Assembly (NCBI GenBank): GCA_020633335.1
Contig: JACKDU010000006.1
Span: 530,443-594,442, forward strand
Length of the DNA stretch: 64,000 nt
Direction: 5' to 3'
DNA from: Myxococcales bacterium
GTDB taxonomy: Bacteria; Myxococcota_A; Polyangia; Nannocystales; Nannocystaceae
Positions 1 through 7,989 of this stretch are shown piece after piece. Both the position numbers and the translations under genes were made by a program. Position 1 is the first letter of the stretch. Each line of letters opens with the position of its first letter. The notes under the pieces were generated by a model. That model was not told the DNA's origin and ran no database searches. It saw nothing but the letters and a program-made list of their open reading frames with translations.

Positions 1-24
1 CCTCCCGCGCACCGAGGAGAGCGT

Positions 25-765
25 GTGACGCAGCGCGTCCTGATCGTCGACGACAACCATGAGCTGGCGGACAACCTCGCGGAGCTCCTCGAGGACGAGG
101 GCTACGAGGTGGCGACCGCCTACAGCGGCGAGCGGGCCCTCGAGATCGCCCGCGACAGCAAATTCGACACGGTCCTCGCGGACATTCGCATGCCCGGGAT
201 GAACGGCGTCGAGCTCGTTCAGAACCTCAGCCGGATCAACCCGAGCACGACCTACCTCCTGATGACCGCCTACTCCTCGGACGCGCTCCTGGGCGAGGCG
301 ATGCGGGCGGGGGTCAAGGCGATCCTGCCGAAGCCGCTCGATCTCGGCGCGCTCCTCCGCCGCCTCCCCCTCGGCGCGACCAACGTCCTGATCCTCGAGG
401 ACGACGCCGCCCTCGCGTCGCTCCTGGCGGAGTCGCTCGAGCGCCGGGGCTATCGCGTGCGGATCGCCAACGGAGTGCACCAGGCCGTCGCCGAGATCAA
501 GGAGGCTCGACCCGACGCGGTGGTCCTCGACGTCTTCCTCCCGGATGGCAACGGCGCCGAGCTCGCGCGCGACCTCTGCACCGAGTCCGGGATCCCCGTG
601 GTCCTGATGACCGGCTACGACTTCGACGGGGCCGCGGGCCTGGTCCAGTCGCTGCCGGCGCAGTCGTCGCGCTTCCTCACCAAGCCCTTCCAGACCAACG
701 CGCTCCTCGACGCGCTGCGCTCGTTGGTCCCGAACGAGGGGGAGCGGGCGGTCGGGGCCTCGTGA
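25..765 (+). CDS. Tandem receiver-domain response regulator (REC-REC)
   Basis: Two receiver domains are joined with no output domain, so this is probably a cytoplasmic phosphorelay protein or one that acts by protein contact. Domain 1 (about residues 4-115) has acidic pocket D9/D10, phosphoacceptor D53, T81 and K103. Domain 2 (about 120-237) has E125/D126/D127, D169, T196 and K220. Both therefore look able to be phosphorylated. The GTG start at 25 follows GAGGAG with 5-base spacing; another GTG two bases upstream is out of frame. The stop overlaps the start of the downstream hybrid kinase by four bases, so the pair is translationally coupled and the kinase is the obvious partner. Upstream genes lie outside the window. 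Confidence 0.9.
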   Translation: MTQRVLIVDDNHELADNLAELLEDEGYEVATAYSGERALEIARDSKFDTVLADIRMPGMNGVELVQNLSRINPSTTYLLMTAYSSDALLGEAMRAGVKAILPKPLDLGALLRRLPLGATNVLILEDDAALASLLAESLERRGYRVRIANGVHQAVAEIKEARPDAVVLDVFLPDGNGAELARDLCTESGIPVVLMTGYDFDGAAGLVQSLPAQSSRFLTKPFQTNALLDALRSLVPNEGERAVGAS

Positions 766-2261
766 GCGTCCCGCGGGTCCTCCTCGTCGAGGACAACGTC
801 GCCCTCGCCGAGAACGTCGCCGAGCTCCTCGAGGACGAGGAGATCGAGGTCATCGTCGCCTCCCGCGGCGATCGGGCGCTGGCGGCCGCGATCGAGGGGC
901 GCATCGATCTCGCGATCATCGACGTCCGCCTCCCGGACATCTCGGGGATCGATCTCCTCGGCAAGCTCCGGCCGCACACCGAGGGCGGCGAGGTCATCTT
1001 CGTCACCGGCAACGCGACCCTCGACACCGCCCTCGCGGCGGTCCGCGAGGGGGTCTTCGCCTTCGTCCAGAAGCCCTTCGATCCCTTCGATCTCCTCAAG
1101 CTCGCCCGCCGCGCCCTCGATCAGGTCAAGCTCCGGCGCGAGCGCGCCCGCCTGGCCCACGAGCTCGGGCGCTCGGAGGCGCTCCACCGCGGGGTGGTCG
1201 AGGCGGTCGAGACCCTGATCATCGGCGTCGATCGCCAGGGCGTCGTCCACATGTGGAACCGCTGCGCGAGCGCGACCATGGGCTGGGAGGCCCTCGAGGC
1301 GCTCGGGCGCCCGCTCTGCGACCTCCTCTTCGGCGACGACGGCGACGGGGTCTTCGCCGAGTGGCTCGAGGTCGCCTGGGAGGACCGCGCGGGCGAGCTC
1401 CAGCTCGACGTCACGACGCGGAGCGGCGCCCGGCGGACGATCCGCTGGGGGCAGGCGACGCGGATCGAGGACGGCACGACGATCCTCCTCCTCGTCGGCC
1501 AGGACGTCACCGAGCGCCTCGCGCTCGAGAAGCGGGCGGCCGACGCCGAGGCGATGGCCTCGCTGGCGACCCTCACCGCCGGCCTCGCCCACGAGATCCG
1601 CAACCCGCTCAACGCCGCGATCCTCCAGCTCGAGCTCCTCTCGCGGGTCGCCGGGCGGCTCACCGACGAGCGCGCGCGCGGCCGGATCGGCGAGAGCGTC
1701 CGCCTCGTCCAGAGCGAGATCCGCCGGCTCTCGAAGCTCCTCGAGGAGTTCCTCAGCCTCGCGCGCCCGCGCTCCTTCGAGCTCTACCCGATCCGGGTCG
1801 GCGCGGTGATCGACCACGTCGTCACCATGCAGGCGCCGGTCGCCGAGGCGGCGGCCGTGTCGATCAAGGCCGCCGGGACCGAGCAGTGGCCCGCGGTGCT
1901 CGGCGATCAGAGCAAGCTGACCCAGGTCTTCGTCAACCTCGTCGTCAACGCGATCGACGCGATCCGCGACCAGCAGGGCGGGACGATCGAGATCGGCGCG
2001 GAGGTCGAGGGCGAGCACCTGGTGATCCGGGTCGTCGACAACGGCCCGGGGATCTCCGATGAGATCGCGGCGAGCGTCTTCCGCCCCTTCTTCAGCACCA
2101 AGGAGCAGGGGACCGGCCTCGGCCTGGCGATCGTCAAGCGGATCGTCGACCTCCACGGCGGCGAGATCTCGCTGCGTCCGGGCGACGGCGGCGGCGCGGT
2201 CGCGGAGGTCCGCCTCCGCCTCGCGCCGGCGCGGTCGGTCACCGACGACGACGACGAATGA
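762..2261 (+). CDS. Hybrid sensor histidine kinase (REC-PAS-HisKA-HATPase)
   Basis: A soluble histidine kinase with no membrane segment. An N-terminal receiver (about residues 5-120, phosphoacceptor D54, KPF lysine present) is followed by a PAS domain (about 145-255), then HisKA with the phospho-His at H277 in the AHEIRNPL motif, then an HATPase domain with N box (NLVVNAIDAI), G1 (DNGPGIS) and G2 (GTGLGLAI). The receiver precedes the kinase, so phosphate probably arrives from, or is relayed to, another protein. The tandem-receiver gene overlapping its start is the likely partner. The GTG start overlaps the previous stop as GTGA. What the PAS domain senses is unknown. No DNA-binding output domain is encoded in this pair. 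Confidence 0.92.
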   Translation: MSVPRVLLVEDNVALAENVAELLEDEEIEVIVASRGDRALAAAIEGRIDLAIIDVRLPDISGIDLLGKLRPHTEGGEVIFVTGNATLDTALAAVREGVFAFVQKPFDPFDLLKLARRALDQVKLRRERARLAHELGRSEALHRGVVEAVETLIIGVDRQGVVHMWNRCASATMGWEALEALGRPLCDLLFGDDGDGVFAEWLEVAWEDRAGELQLDVTTRSGARRTIRWGQATRIEDGTTILLLVGQDVTERLALEKRAADAEAMASLATLTAGLAHEIRNPLNAAILQLELLSRVAGRLTDERARGRIGESVRLVQSEIRRLSKLLEEFLSLARPRSFELYPIRVGAVIDHVVTMQAPVAEAAAVSIKAAGTEQWPAVLGDQSKLTQVFVNLVVNAIDAIRDQQGGTIEIGAEVEGEHLVIRVVDNGPGISDEIAASVFRPFFSTKEQGTGLGLAIVKRIVDLHGGEISLRPGDGGGAVAEVRLRLAPARSVTDDDDE

Positions 2262-2267
2262 GGCGCC

Positions 2268-2287
2268 GCGCCGCCCCGGGGCGGCGC
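2268..2287. terminator. Perfect 20-base palindrome between convergent genes
   Basis: GCGCCGCCCC is followed directly by GGGGCGGCGC, seven bases after the kinase stop and just before the stop of the convergent aminotransferase. The flanking AGGCGCC/GGCGCCT arms can extend or compete with the stem. There is no T-tract. It probably ends or pauses transcription from both sides. Confidence 0.5.
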
Positions 2288-2321
2288 CTCGACCTCGCGC
2301 TCGCGCGCGCGCCCTTCGGGC

Positions 2322-3659
2322 CTAGCCCTCGAAGGCCGCGTCGGTGATCTCGAGGCCGCGATCGATGATCGCGAAGCCCTCGCGGATCTGCTCCTCGCTG
2401 ATCGTCAGCGGCGGGTTGCACATGAAGGTGTCCCAGCGGACGAAGGTGAAGAGCCCCTGCTCGCGGAGGAAGGCCGCGAACTTGCCCATCGCCGGGTGCG
2501 AGCCGTTGTAGGGGGCGATCGGCGCGCCCTGGGAGTTCTTCTGGACCTCGACGAGGCCGAAGAGGCCGAGGCAGCGGCCGCCCTTGACCGAGGGGTGGCG
2601 CTCCCGGAGGCGCTCGATCTCCGCGAGCATGAGCGGCTGGAGGGAAGCAGCCCGTTCGACCAGCTCCTCGTCGCGCATCACGTCGAGGACGGCGATCGCG
2701 GTCGCGCAGGCGAGCGCATGCGAGTTGTAGGTGAGGCCGCCCCAGAAGACGTGCTCCTCGAAGTAGTCGGCGATCTTCTGGCGCATCCCCATCGCCCCCA
2801 GGGGGAGGTAGGAGGAGGTCAGGCCCTTCGCCATCGTCACCAGGTCGGGGACGATGCCGGCGTGCTCGAAGGCGAACATCTTGCCCGTCCGGCCGAAGCC
2901 GGCCATCACCTCGTCGCAGATGAGCAGGATCCCGTGGCGATCGAGGAGCTCACGGAGCGCCCGCAGGTAGCCCTGGGGCGGCGGCAGGACGCCGTTGGTG
3001 CCGATCACCGGCTCGACGATCATCGCCGCGATCGTGTGCGAGCCCTCGCAGAGGATCACCTCCTCGAGGTAGCGGAGGGTCGCCGCCGTCTGCTCCTCGT
3101 CGCTCGCGCCGCGGCTGTAGGTGTAGGGCTGGGGGCCGACGACGTGGACGAAGCCGGGGCCGCCGGGCTCGTTCGGCCAGCGTCGGGGCTCGCCGGTGAG
3201 CTGCATCGTCAGGTTGGTGCCGCCGTGGTACGAGCGGTAGAGCGAGAGGATCTTCTGGCGGCCGGTGTAGAGGCGGGCGGCCCGGATCGCGTTCTCGTTG
3301 GCCTCGGCGCCGCCGAGGGTGAAGAAGAACTTGTTGATGTCGCCGGGGCAGAGCTCGGCGAGGCGCTGGCCGAGGAGGGCGCGCGGCTCGGTCGCGGTCC
3401 CCGGGTAGGTGTAGATCATCTGGCGATCGAGCTGGTCCTTGATCGCCTGGATCACCCGCGGGTGCGAGTGGCCGATGTTCACGCACATGAGCTGCGAGTT
3501 GAAGTCGAGGATCCGCTCGCCCTCGGGCGTGTAGAGGTAGACCCCCTCGGCCCGGGCGACCGGCAGCGGGTTCACCATGTTCTGCTGCGACCACGCGTAG
3601 AGCGTGTGCTCGCGGCAGAGCTCGGTCATCGTCTTCGAGTCCATGGTCTGGTCCTTCAT
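2322..3659 (-). CDS. Class III PLP aminotransferase, probably beta-alanine/omega-amino acid
   Basis: A 445-residue class III (omega) aminotransferase of the aspartate aminotransferase superfamily. The PLP-binding lysine is K278 in the MAKGLTSS motif; the LICDEVMAGFGRTGK motif holds the cofactor-binding Asp, and the GGAEANENAIR segment binds phosphate. Length and motifs fit the family that moves amino groups from beta-alanine, taurine or similar compounds to pyruvate. It is last in a four-gene operon with beta-ureidopropionase, dihydropyrimidinase and a semialdehyde dehydrogenase. The inferred reaction is therefore beta-alanine (or 3-aminoisobutyrate) to malonate (or methylmalonate) semialdehyde. 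The ATG is chosen because AAGGAG lies just upstream; the frame stays open far beyond it, through the neighbouring gene. Taurine:pyruvate aminotransferase is the main alternative. Confidence 0.9.
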   Translation of the reverse strand: MKDQTMDSKTMTELCREHTLYAWSQQNMVNPLPVARAEGVYLYTPEGERILDFNSQLMCVNIGHSHPRVIQAIKDQLDRQMIYTYPGTATEPRALLGQRLAELCPGDINKFFFTLGGAEANENAIRAARLYTGRQKILSLYRSYHGGTNLTMQLTGEPRRWPNEPGGPGFVHVVGPQPYTYSRGASDEEQTAATLRYLEEVILCEGSHTIAAMIVEPVIGTNGVLPPPQGYLRALRELLDRHGILLICDEVMAGFGRTGKMFAFEHAGIVPDLVTMAKGLTSSYLPLGAMGMRQKIADYFEEHVFWGGLTYNSHALACATAIAVLDVMRDEELVERAASLQPLMLAEIERLRERHPSVKGGRCLGLFGLVEVQKNSQGAPIAPYNGSHPAMGKFAAFLREQGLFTFVRWDTFMCNPPLTISEEQIREGFAIIDRGLEITDAAFEG

Positions 3660-3685
3660 CGTCGTCGCTCCTTCAGACCTGTCTC

Positions 3686-5191
3686 TCAGGACATCCAGGT
3701 CATGTCCTTCTGCTGGGCCCAGCGAGTGGTGACCTTGCGCGGGCGGGTCCAGAAGCGGAAGCCGTCCCAGCCGGTGATGTCGCCGTGGCCGAACTTCGAG
3801 TCGTTCCAGCCGCCGAAGGCGAAGGGCTCGCGGGGGACCGGGACGCCGACGTTGACCCCGCACATCCCGGCGCTCACCCGCTCCATCACGTAGCGGGCGA
3901 TCCCGCCGCTCTGGGTGAAGATCGACGCGGCGTTGCCGTAGGGGCTCGCGTTCTCGATCGCGATCGCCTCGTCGATCGTCTTGGCGCGGATGATCGAGAG
4001 GACCGGGCCGAAGACCTCCTCGCAGCCCGCGGGCATCTCCGGGGTGACGTGGTCGAGGACCGTCGGCCCGAACCAGAAGCCGCCCTCGGCCCCTTCGACG
4101 GTCGCGCCGCGGCCGTCGACCAGCACCTTGGCGCCCATCCGCTCGGCCTCGTCGATGTAGCGGGTGATCCGCTCGACGCTCTCCTTCGAGATGATCGCGC
4201 CGAGGTCCTTGCCGAGGACCCACTTGCGGGCCTGCTCGGCGGTCGCGTCGACGAGCGCCTGGGTGTCGCCGACCGCGACCATCACGGCGGCGGCCATGCA
4301 GCGCTGGCCGGCGCAGCCGAAGGCCGAGGCGGCGACGGTGGTGCTGGTGAGCTCGAGGTCGGCGTCGGGGGCGACGATGAGGTGGTTCTTGGCGCCGCCG
4401 AGGCAGAGCATCCGCTTGCCGTGGGCCGCCCCGCGGCTGTAGACGAGGCGGGCGACCCGGGTCGAGCCGACGAAGCCGATCGCCTTGACCTTGGGGTGAT
4501 CGACGAGCCCCTCGACGGCCGCCTGGCCGCCGTGGACCACGTTGAGGACGCCGGCCGGGAGGCCCGCCTCGTGGAAGAGCGCGGCCAGCTTCATCGCCCC
4601 GTAGGGGACCTTCTCCGAGGGCTTGAGGACGAAGGTGTTCCCGGCCACCAGCGCCTGCGGGAGCATCCAGAGCGGGACCATGAAGGGGAAGTTGAAGGGC
4701 GAGACCCCGGCGCAGACGCCGATCGGCTCGTAGCTCACCTCGCACTTGATCCCCCGCGAGACGTCGAGCTGCGGCCCGCCGGCCATGTTCGGGATCGAGA
4801 TCCCCATCTCCAGGCACTCGATCCCCTTGAGGACGCTCGCCTTGCCCTCCTCGTAGGTCTTGCCGTTCTCGTGAGAGACCAGCCAGCTCAGCTCCTCGAG
4901 GTCGCGCTCGATCAGCGCCTTGACCCGGTAGAGGACCTGGACGCGCTCCTTCATCGGCGTGTCGCGCCAGGCCGGGAAGGCGGCGGCCGCCGCCGAGACC
5001 GCGGCGTCGACGTCGACCTCGCCGGACATCGGCACCGTGCCGATCACCTGGCCGTGGCGCGGGTTGGTGACGACGTCGTGGTGATCGGTCGCCGCCTCGC
5101 GCCAGCCGCCGGCGATCCAGTTGCGGGCGGCGACATACTCGCGAAAGTCGTAGTCACGGGCGGGGAAGGGCGGGAGGTGGCTGGCGGACAT
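3686..5191 (-). CDS. mmsA: CoA-acylating (methyl)malonate-semialdehyde dehydrogenase
   Basis: An aldehyde dehydrogenase of 501 residues, the usual size of MmsA/IolA. These convert malonate or methylmalonate semialdehyde plus CoA and NAD to acetyl-CoA or propionyl-CoA with loss of CO2. The catalytic cysteine is C298 in the family-specific FGCAGQRCMA motif. VSPFNFPFM near residue 155 and the C-terminal EPFAFGGWNDSK block are typical of this subfamily. It is 26 bases upstream of the aminotransferase, whose product is its substrate. The 132-base gap before it contains TTCCAG-N16-TATGGA close to the ATG, so mmsA and the aminotransferase may also have their own promoter. AAGGG precedes the ATG. Confidence 0.93.
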   Translation of the reverse strand: MSASHLPPFPARDYDFREYVAARNWIAGGWREAATDHHDVVTNPRHGQVIGTVPMSGEVDVDAAVSAAAAAFPAWRDTPMKERVQVLYRVKALIERDLEELSWLVSHENGKTYEEGKASVLKGIECLEMGISIPNMAGGPQLDVSRGIKCEVSYEPIGVCAGVSPFNFPFMVPLWMLPQALVAGNTFVLKPSEKVPYGAMKLAALFHEAGLPAGVLNVVHGGQAAVEGLVDHPKVKAIGFVGSTRVARLVYSRGAAHGKRMLCLGGAKNHLIVAPDADLELTSTTVAASAFGCAGQRCMAAAVMVAVGDTQALVDATAEQARKWVLGKDLGAIISKESVERITRYIDEAERMGAKVLVDGRGATVEGAEGGFWFGPTVLDHVTPEMPAGCEEVFGPVLSIIRAKTIDEAIAIENASPYGNAASIFTQSGGIARYVMERVSAGMCGVNVGVPVPREPFAFGGWNDSKFGHGDITGWDGFRFWTRPRKVTTRWAQQKDMTWMS

Positions 5192-5323
5192 CGTGCCCTT
5201 CCATACCGCAAAAGCGACGCCCTGGAACAGGGGCCGCGAATGATGCGCGGGCCCGGAGAGCGCCCTGGAGGGGGTCTGCCGGGCCCGCTCGGGGGCAGGG
5301 GAGGGGCGCGCGCCCGCCCGCGC

Positions 5324-6697
5324 TCAGGTCCGCCGGAGGTAGCGGCCGGCGCCGCGCTCGACCCGGAGGTCGCCGTCCTTGAAGGCGACCTTGCCGCCGA
5401 CGATCGTGTGCGAGACCCCGCCCTCGATCGCGAAGCCCTCGAAGATGTTGCGGTCGACGTGGTGGTGGTGGGTCTTGGCCGAGATCACCGACGAGCGGGC
5501 GGGATCGTAGACGACGATGTCGGCGTCGGCGCCGACCCGGATCGCCCCCTTGCGGGGGTAGAGGCCGAAGATCTTCGCCGGCTGGGTGCAGCAGACGTCG
5601 ACGAATTGGTGGATCGAGATCCGCCCCTTGGCGACCCCGTAGGTGTACATCAGCGCCATCCGGTTCTCGATGCCGGCGGCCCCGTTCGGGATCTTGGTGA
5701 AGTCGTCCTTGCCCATGACCTTTTGGTCAGCCTGGCGGAAGGGGCAGTGGTCGGTGGCGACGTGGTGGATGAGGCCGGCCGCCAGCGCGTTCCAGAGGAC
5801 CTCCTGGTGGCCGAGGGGCCGGATCGGCGGGCTCATCACGTAGGCCGCGCCCTCGAAGTCGGGCTTGTCGTAGACCGAGTCGTCGAGGAGGAGGTACTGC
5901 GGGCAGGTCTCGACGAAGACCATCACGCCCTCCTGGCGCGCCCGGATCACCGCGTCCATCGACTCCTTGCAGGTCAGGTGGACGATGTAGATCGGCTGGC
6001 CGGAGCAGCGGGCGAGGGTGATCGCCCGGTTGGTCGCCTCGCCCTCGACCCACGAGGGCCGGCTCTGGGGGTGGTACTTCGGCGCGGTCTTGCCGGCGGC
6101 GACGAGCTTGCGCTGGAGCGACTGGACCGCGAGGCCGTGCTCGCAGTGGGTGGTCACCAGGGCGCCGAGGGAGCCGGCGGTGTCGATCACCCCGATCAGC
6201 TCGTCGTCGTCGACGCCGATCGCCCCGATGTAGGCCATGAAGGTCTTGAACGAGGAGATCCCGTCCTCGTGGTGGACCTGGCGCATCTCCTTCTCGACCT
6301 GCTCGTTGAACCAGGTCACGGCCATGTGGAAGCCGTAGTCGGCGCAGGCCTTCTCGGCGTTGCTCATCCAGAAGTCGCGGGCCTCGAGGAGGCTCTGGCC
6401 GCGGCTCGGGATGATGAAGTCGATGATCGACGTGGTCCCGCCGGCGACCCCGGCGGCGGTGCCGGTGAAGAAGTCGTCGGCCGACACCGTGCCCATGAAG
6501 GGGAGCTCCATGTGGGTGTGGGCGTCGATCCCCCCGGGGAAGACGAGCTGGCCGCCGGCGTCGACGACCTCGGCCCCCTTGGGGACGTCGAGGTCAGGGC
6601 CGATCGCCTTGATGACGCCCTCATCGCAGTAGACGTCGGCGTGGTAGCGGTCGAGCGGCGTGATGATCTCGCCGCCGCGGATGACGACTCCGGACAT
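5324..6697 (-). CDS. hydA: Dihydropyrimidinase (D-hydantoinase)
   Basis: A cyclic amidohydrolase of 457 residues that opens dihydrouracil or dihydrothymine to the N-carbamoyl beta-amino acid. The binuclear metal site is complete: HTH in GGIDAHTHMELP near the N-terminus, the carboxylated lysine in SSFKTFMAYIG, histidines in TTHCEHG and IVHLTC, and the Asp in ATDHCPF. The ATG at 6697 follows GAGGAGGAAG with ideal spacing; a TTG six codons further upstream overlaps that ribosome site and is less likely. It is 57 bases downstream of the beta-ureidopropionase gene, whose substrate it makes. Hydantoin could also be a substrate, as is common in the family. Confidence 0.93.
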   Translation of the reverse strand: MSGVVIRGGEIITPLDRYHADVYCDEGVIKAIGPDLDVPKGAEVVDAGGQLVFPGGIDAHTHMELPFMGTVSADDFFTGTAAGVAGGTTSIIDFIIPSRGQSLLEARDFWMSNAEKACADYGFHMAVTWFNEQVEKEMRQVHHEDGISSFKTFMAYIGAIGVDDDELIGVIDTAGSLGALVTTHCEHGLAVQSLQRKLVAAGKTAPKYHPQSRPSWVEGEATNRAITLARCSGQPIYIVHLTCKESMDAVIRARQEGVMVFVETCPQYLLLDDSVYDKPDFEGAAYVMSPPIRPLGHQEVLWNALAAGLIHHVATDHCPFRQADQKVMGKDDFTKIPNGAAGIENRMALMYTYGVAKGRISIHQFVDVCCTQPAKIFGLYPRKGAIRVGADADIVVYDPARSSVISAKTHHHHVDRNIFEGFAIEGGVSHTIVGGKVAFKDGDLRVERGAGRYLRRT

Positions 6698-6754
6698 GAC
6701 TTCCTCCTCGCTCAAGGGCGCGCGGCGAGCGGGCCGCGACGCAGGTTGGGGGCG

Positions 6755-7624
6755 CTAGCCCTCGTCGGAGATCTTACCGTAGCTCTCGGGCCGGCGATCG
6801 CGGAAGAACTGCCAGGTGTGGCGGACCTCGTCGATCATGTCGAGGTCGATGTCGGCGACGACGACCTCATCCCGCTCCTCCGAGCCGATCGCCAGGAAAT
6901 TCCCGCGCGGATCGACGAAGTAGGACGATCCGTAGAAGCGGCCGATGTTCCAGGGGGCCTCGGTGCCGACCCGGTTGATCGCGCCGACGAAGTAGCCGTT
7001 GGCGACCGCGTGGGCGGGCTGCTCGAGCTTCCAGAGGTACTGCGAGAGGCCCGCGACGGTCGCGCTCGGGTTGAAGACGATCTCGGCGCCGTTGAGGCCC
7101 AAGATCCGCGCCCCCTCCGGGAAGTGGCGGTCGTAGCAGATGTAGACCCCGACCTTGGCGTAGCGGGTCTGGAAGACCGGGAAGCCGCCGTCGCCGGGCT
7201 TGAAGAAGTACTTCTCCCAGAAGCCGGAGGTCTGGGGGATGTGGTGCTTGCGGTACTTGCCGAGGTAGGTCCCGTCGGCGTCGATCACCGCGGCGCTGTT
7301 GTAGTAGACCCCGCGCATCGCCGCCTCGTAGAGCGGGACGACGATCACCATGCTGTGGCGGCGGGCGAGGTCGGCCATGATCGCGGTGGTCGGCCCCGGG
7401 ATCGGCTCGGCGGCGGCGTACCAGCGCTTGTCCTGGCTCGGGCAGAAGTAGGGGCCGTTGAAGATCTCCTGGAGGCAGAGGATCTGGACGCCGCGGCGGG
7501 CGGCCTCCTCGATCAGGGGGACGTGCTTGTCGAGCATCGCCTTCTGGATGGCGGCGACGGGCACGCTCTCGTCGTTGATCGGGTTGGAGCACTGGATAAG
7601 GCCGCAGCGAACGATCGAGGTCAT
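6755..7624 (-). CDS. Beta-ureidopropionase (nitrilase superfamily)
   Basis: A 289-residue carbon-nitrogen hydrolase with the full Glu-Lys-Cys triad: E53 in CLQEIF, the lysine in YRKHHIPQ and the cysteine in VYICYDRHFPE. The C-terminal FFRDRRPESYG block is typical of beta-ureidopropionase and N-carbamoyl amino acid hydrolases. The expected reaction is N-carbamoyl-beta-alanine to beta-alanine, CO2 and ammonia. It is the first gene of the operon, with AGGAG upstream of the ATG. The operon lacks dihydropyrimidine dehydrogenase, the first pathway enzyme, which must lie elsewhere or be absent. N-carbamoyl-D-amino acid hydrolase or an amidase is possible, but the neighbours favour pyrimidine breakdown. 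Confidence 0.9.
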   Translation of the reverse strand: MTSIVRCGLIQCSNPINDESVPVAAIQKAMLDKHVPLIEEAARRGVQILCLQEIFNGPYFCPSQDKRWYAAAEPIPGPTTAIMADLARRHSMVIVVPLYEAAMRGVYYNSAAVIDADGTYLGKYRKHHIPQTSGFWEKYFFKPGDGGFPVFQTRYAKVGVYICYDRHFPEGARILGLNGAEIVFNPSATVAGLSQYLWKLEQPAHAVANGYFVGAINRVGTEAPWNIGRFYGSSYFVDPRGNFLAIGSEERDEVVVADIDLDMIDEVRHTWQFFRDRRPESYGKISDEG

Positions 7625-7989
7625 CTCGTCTCCTGAGTCGGGGAGGGCGTCTGGGGTTGTCGGGCTGCCGGCGGGCGCAGCCGGGGGCACTGTAGCCAAT
7701 CGCAGCCGGCGGCGAAAGGCGCCGTGGGCCACCAAGGCGGGTCCTGGAGGCCCCTGCACGCTCCGCCCGGGGATCCCTCCATGTGTGAAGTGAATTACGG
7801 GCTGGTCTGGTAGTGGCCGGCTTCGGCGGTATTCTTGCGAGACGTGGACAAGTGGCCGACGTTGGGTGAACATCCTGCGCCGTGGGGCCAGCCCCCACAC
7901 GCTCCGGACCGCCAGCCAACCCGGCCGCTCACCGCAACCTCAGCGTTAGCCTCAAGGGCGCTCACCCACGCCCGCTTCTTGGAGAGACC
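7625..7989. other. Divergent intergenic region between the pyrimidine operon and a lipoprotein gene
   Basis: No credible gene is seen on either strand. The left part carries the operon promoter. On the right, TAGCCT at 7947-7952 is a reasonable -10 for the lipoprotein, with GGAGAG at 7981-7986 as its ribosome site. An alternative -10, TATTCT, lies at 7830-7835. No operator-like repeat stands out. Confidence 0.5.
7689..7717 (-). promoter_or_regulatory. Candidate promoter of the pyrimidine-degradation operon
   Basis: Read on the minus strand, TTTCGC, 17 bases, then TACAGT. This would start transcription near 7682 and leave a leader of about 58 bases carrying the AGGAG site. The -35 is a weak match. 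Confidence 0.4.

Noticed and set aside
2322..4817. Apparent 831-residue fusion of the aminotransferase with upstream sequence
   Set aside because: The upstream part is an off-frame reading of mmsA. AAGGAG and the conserved N-terminus place the start at 3659.
3785..7636. 1283-codon open frame antisense to the pyrimidine operon
   Set aside because: Its Asp/Arg/Val/Leu-rich product is the mirror of GC-rich codons on the other strand. The minus-strand genes have complete family motifs.
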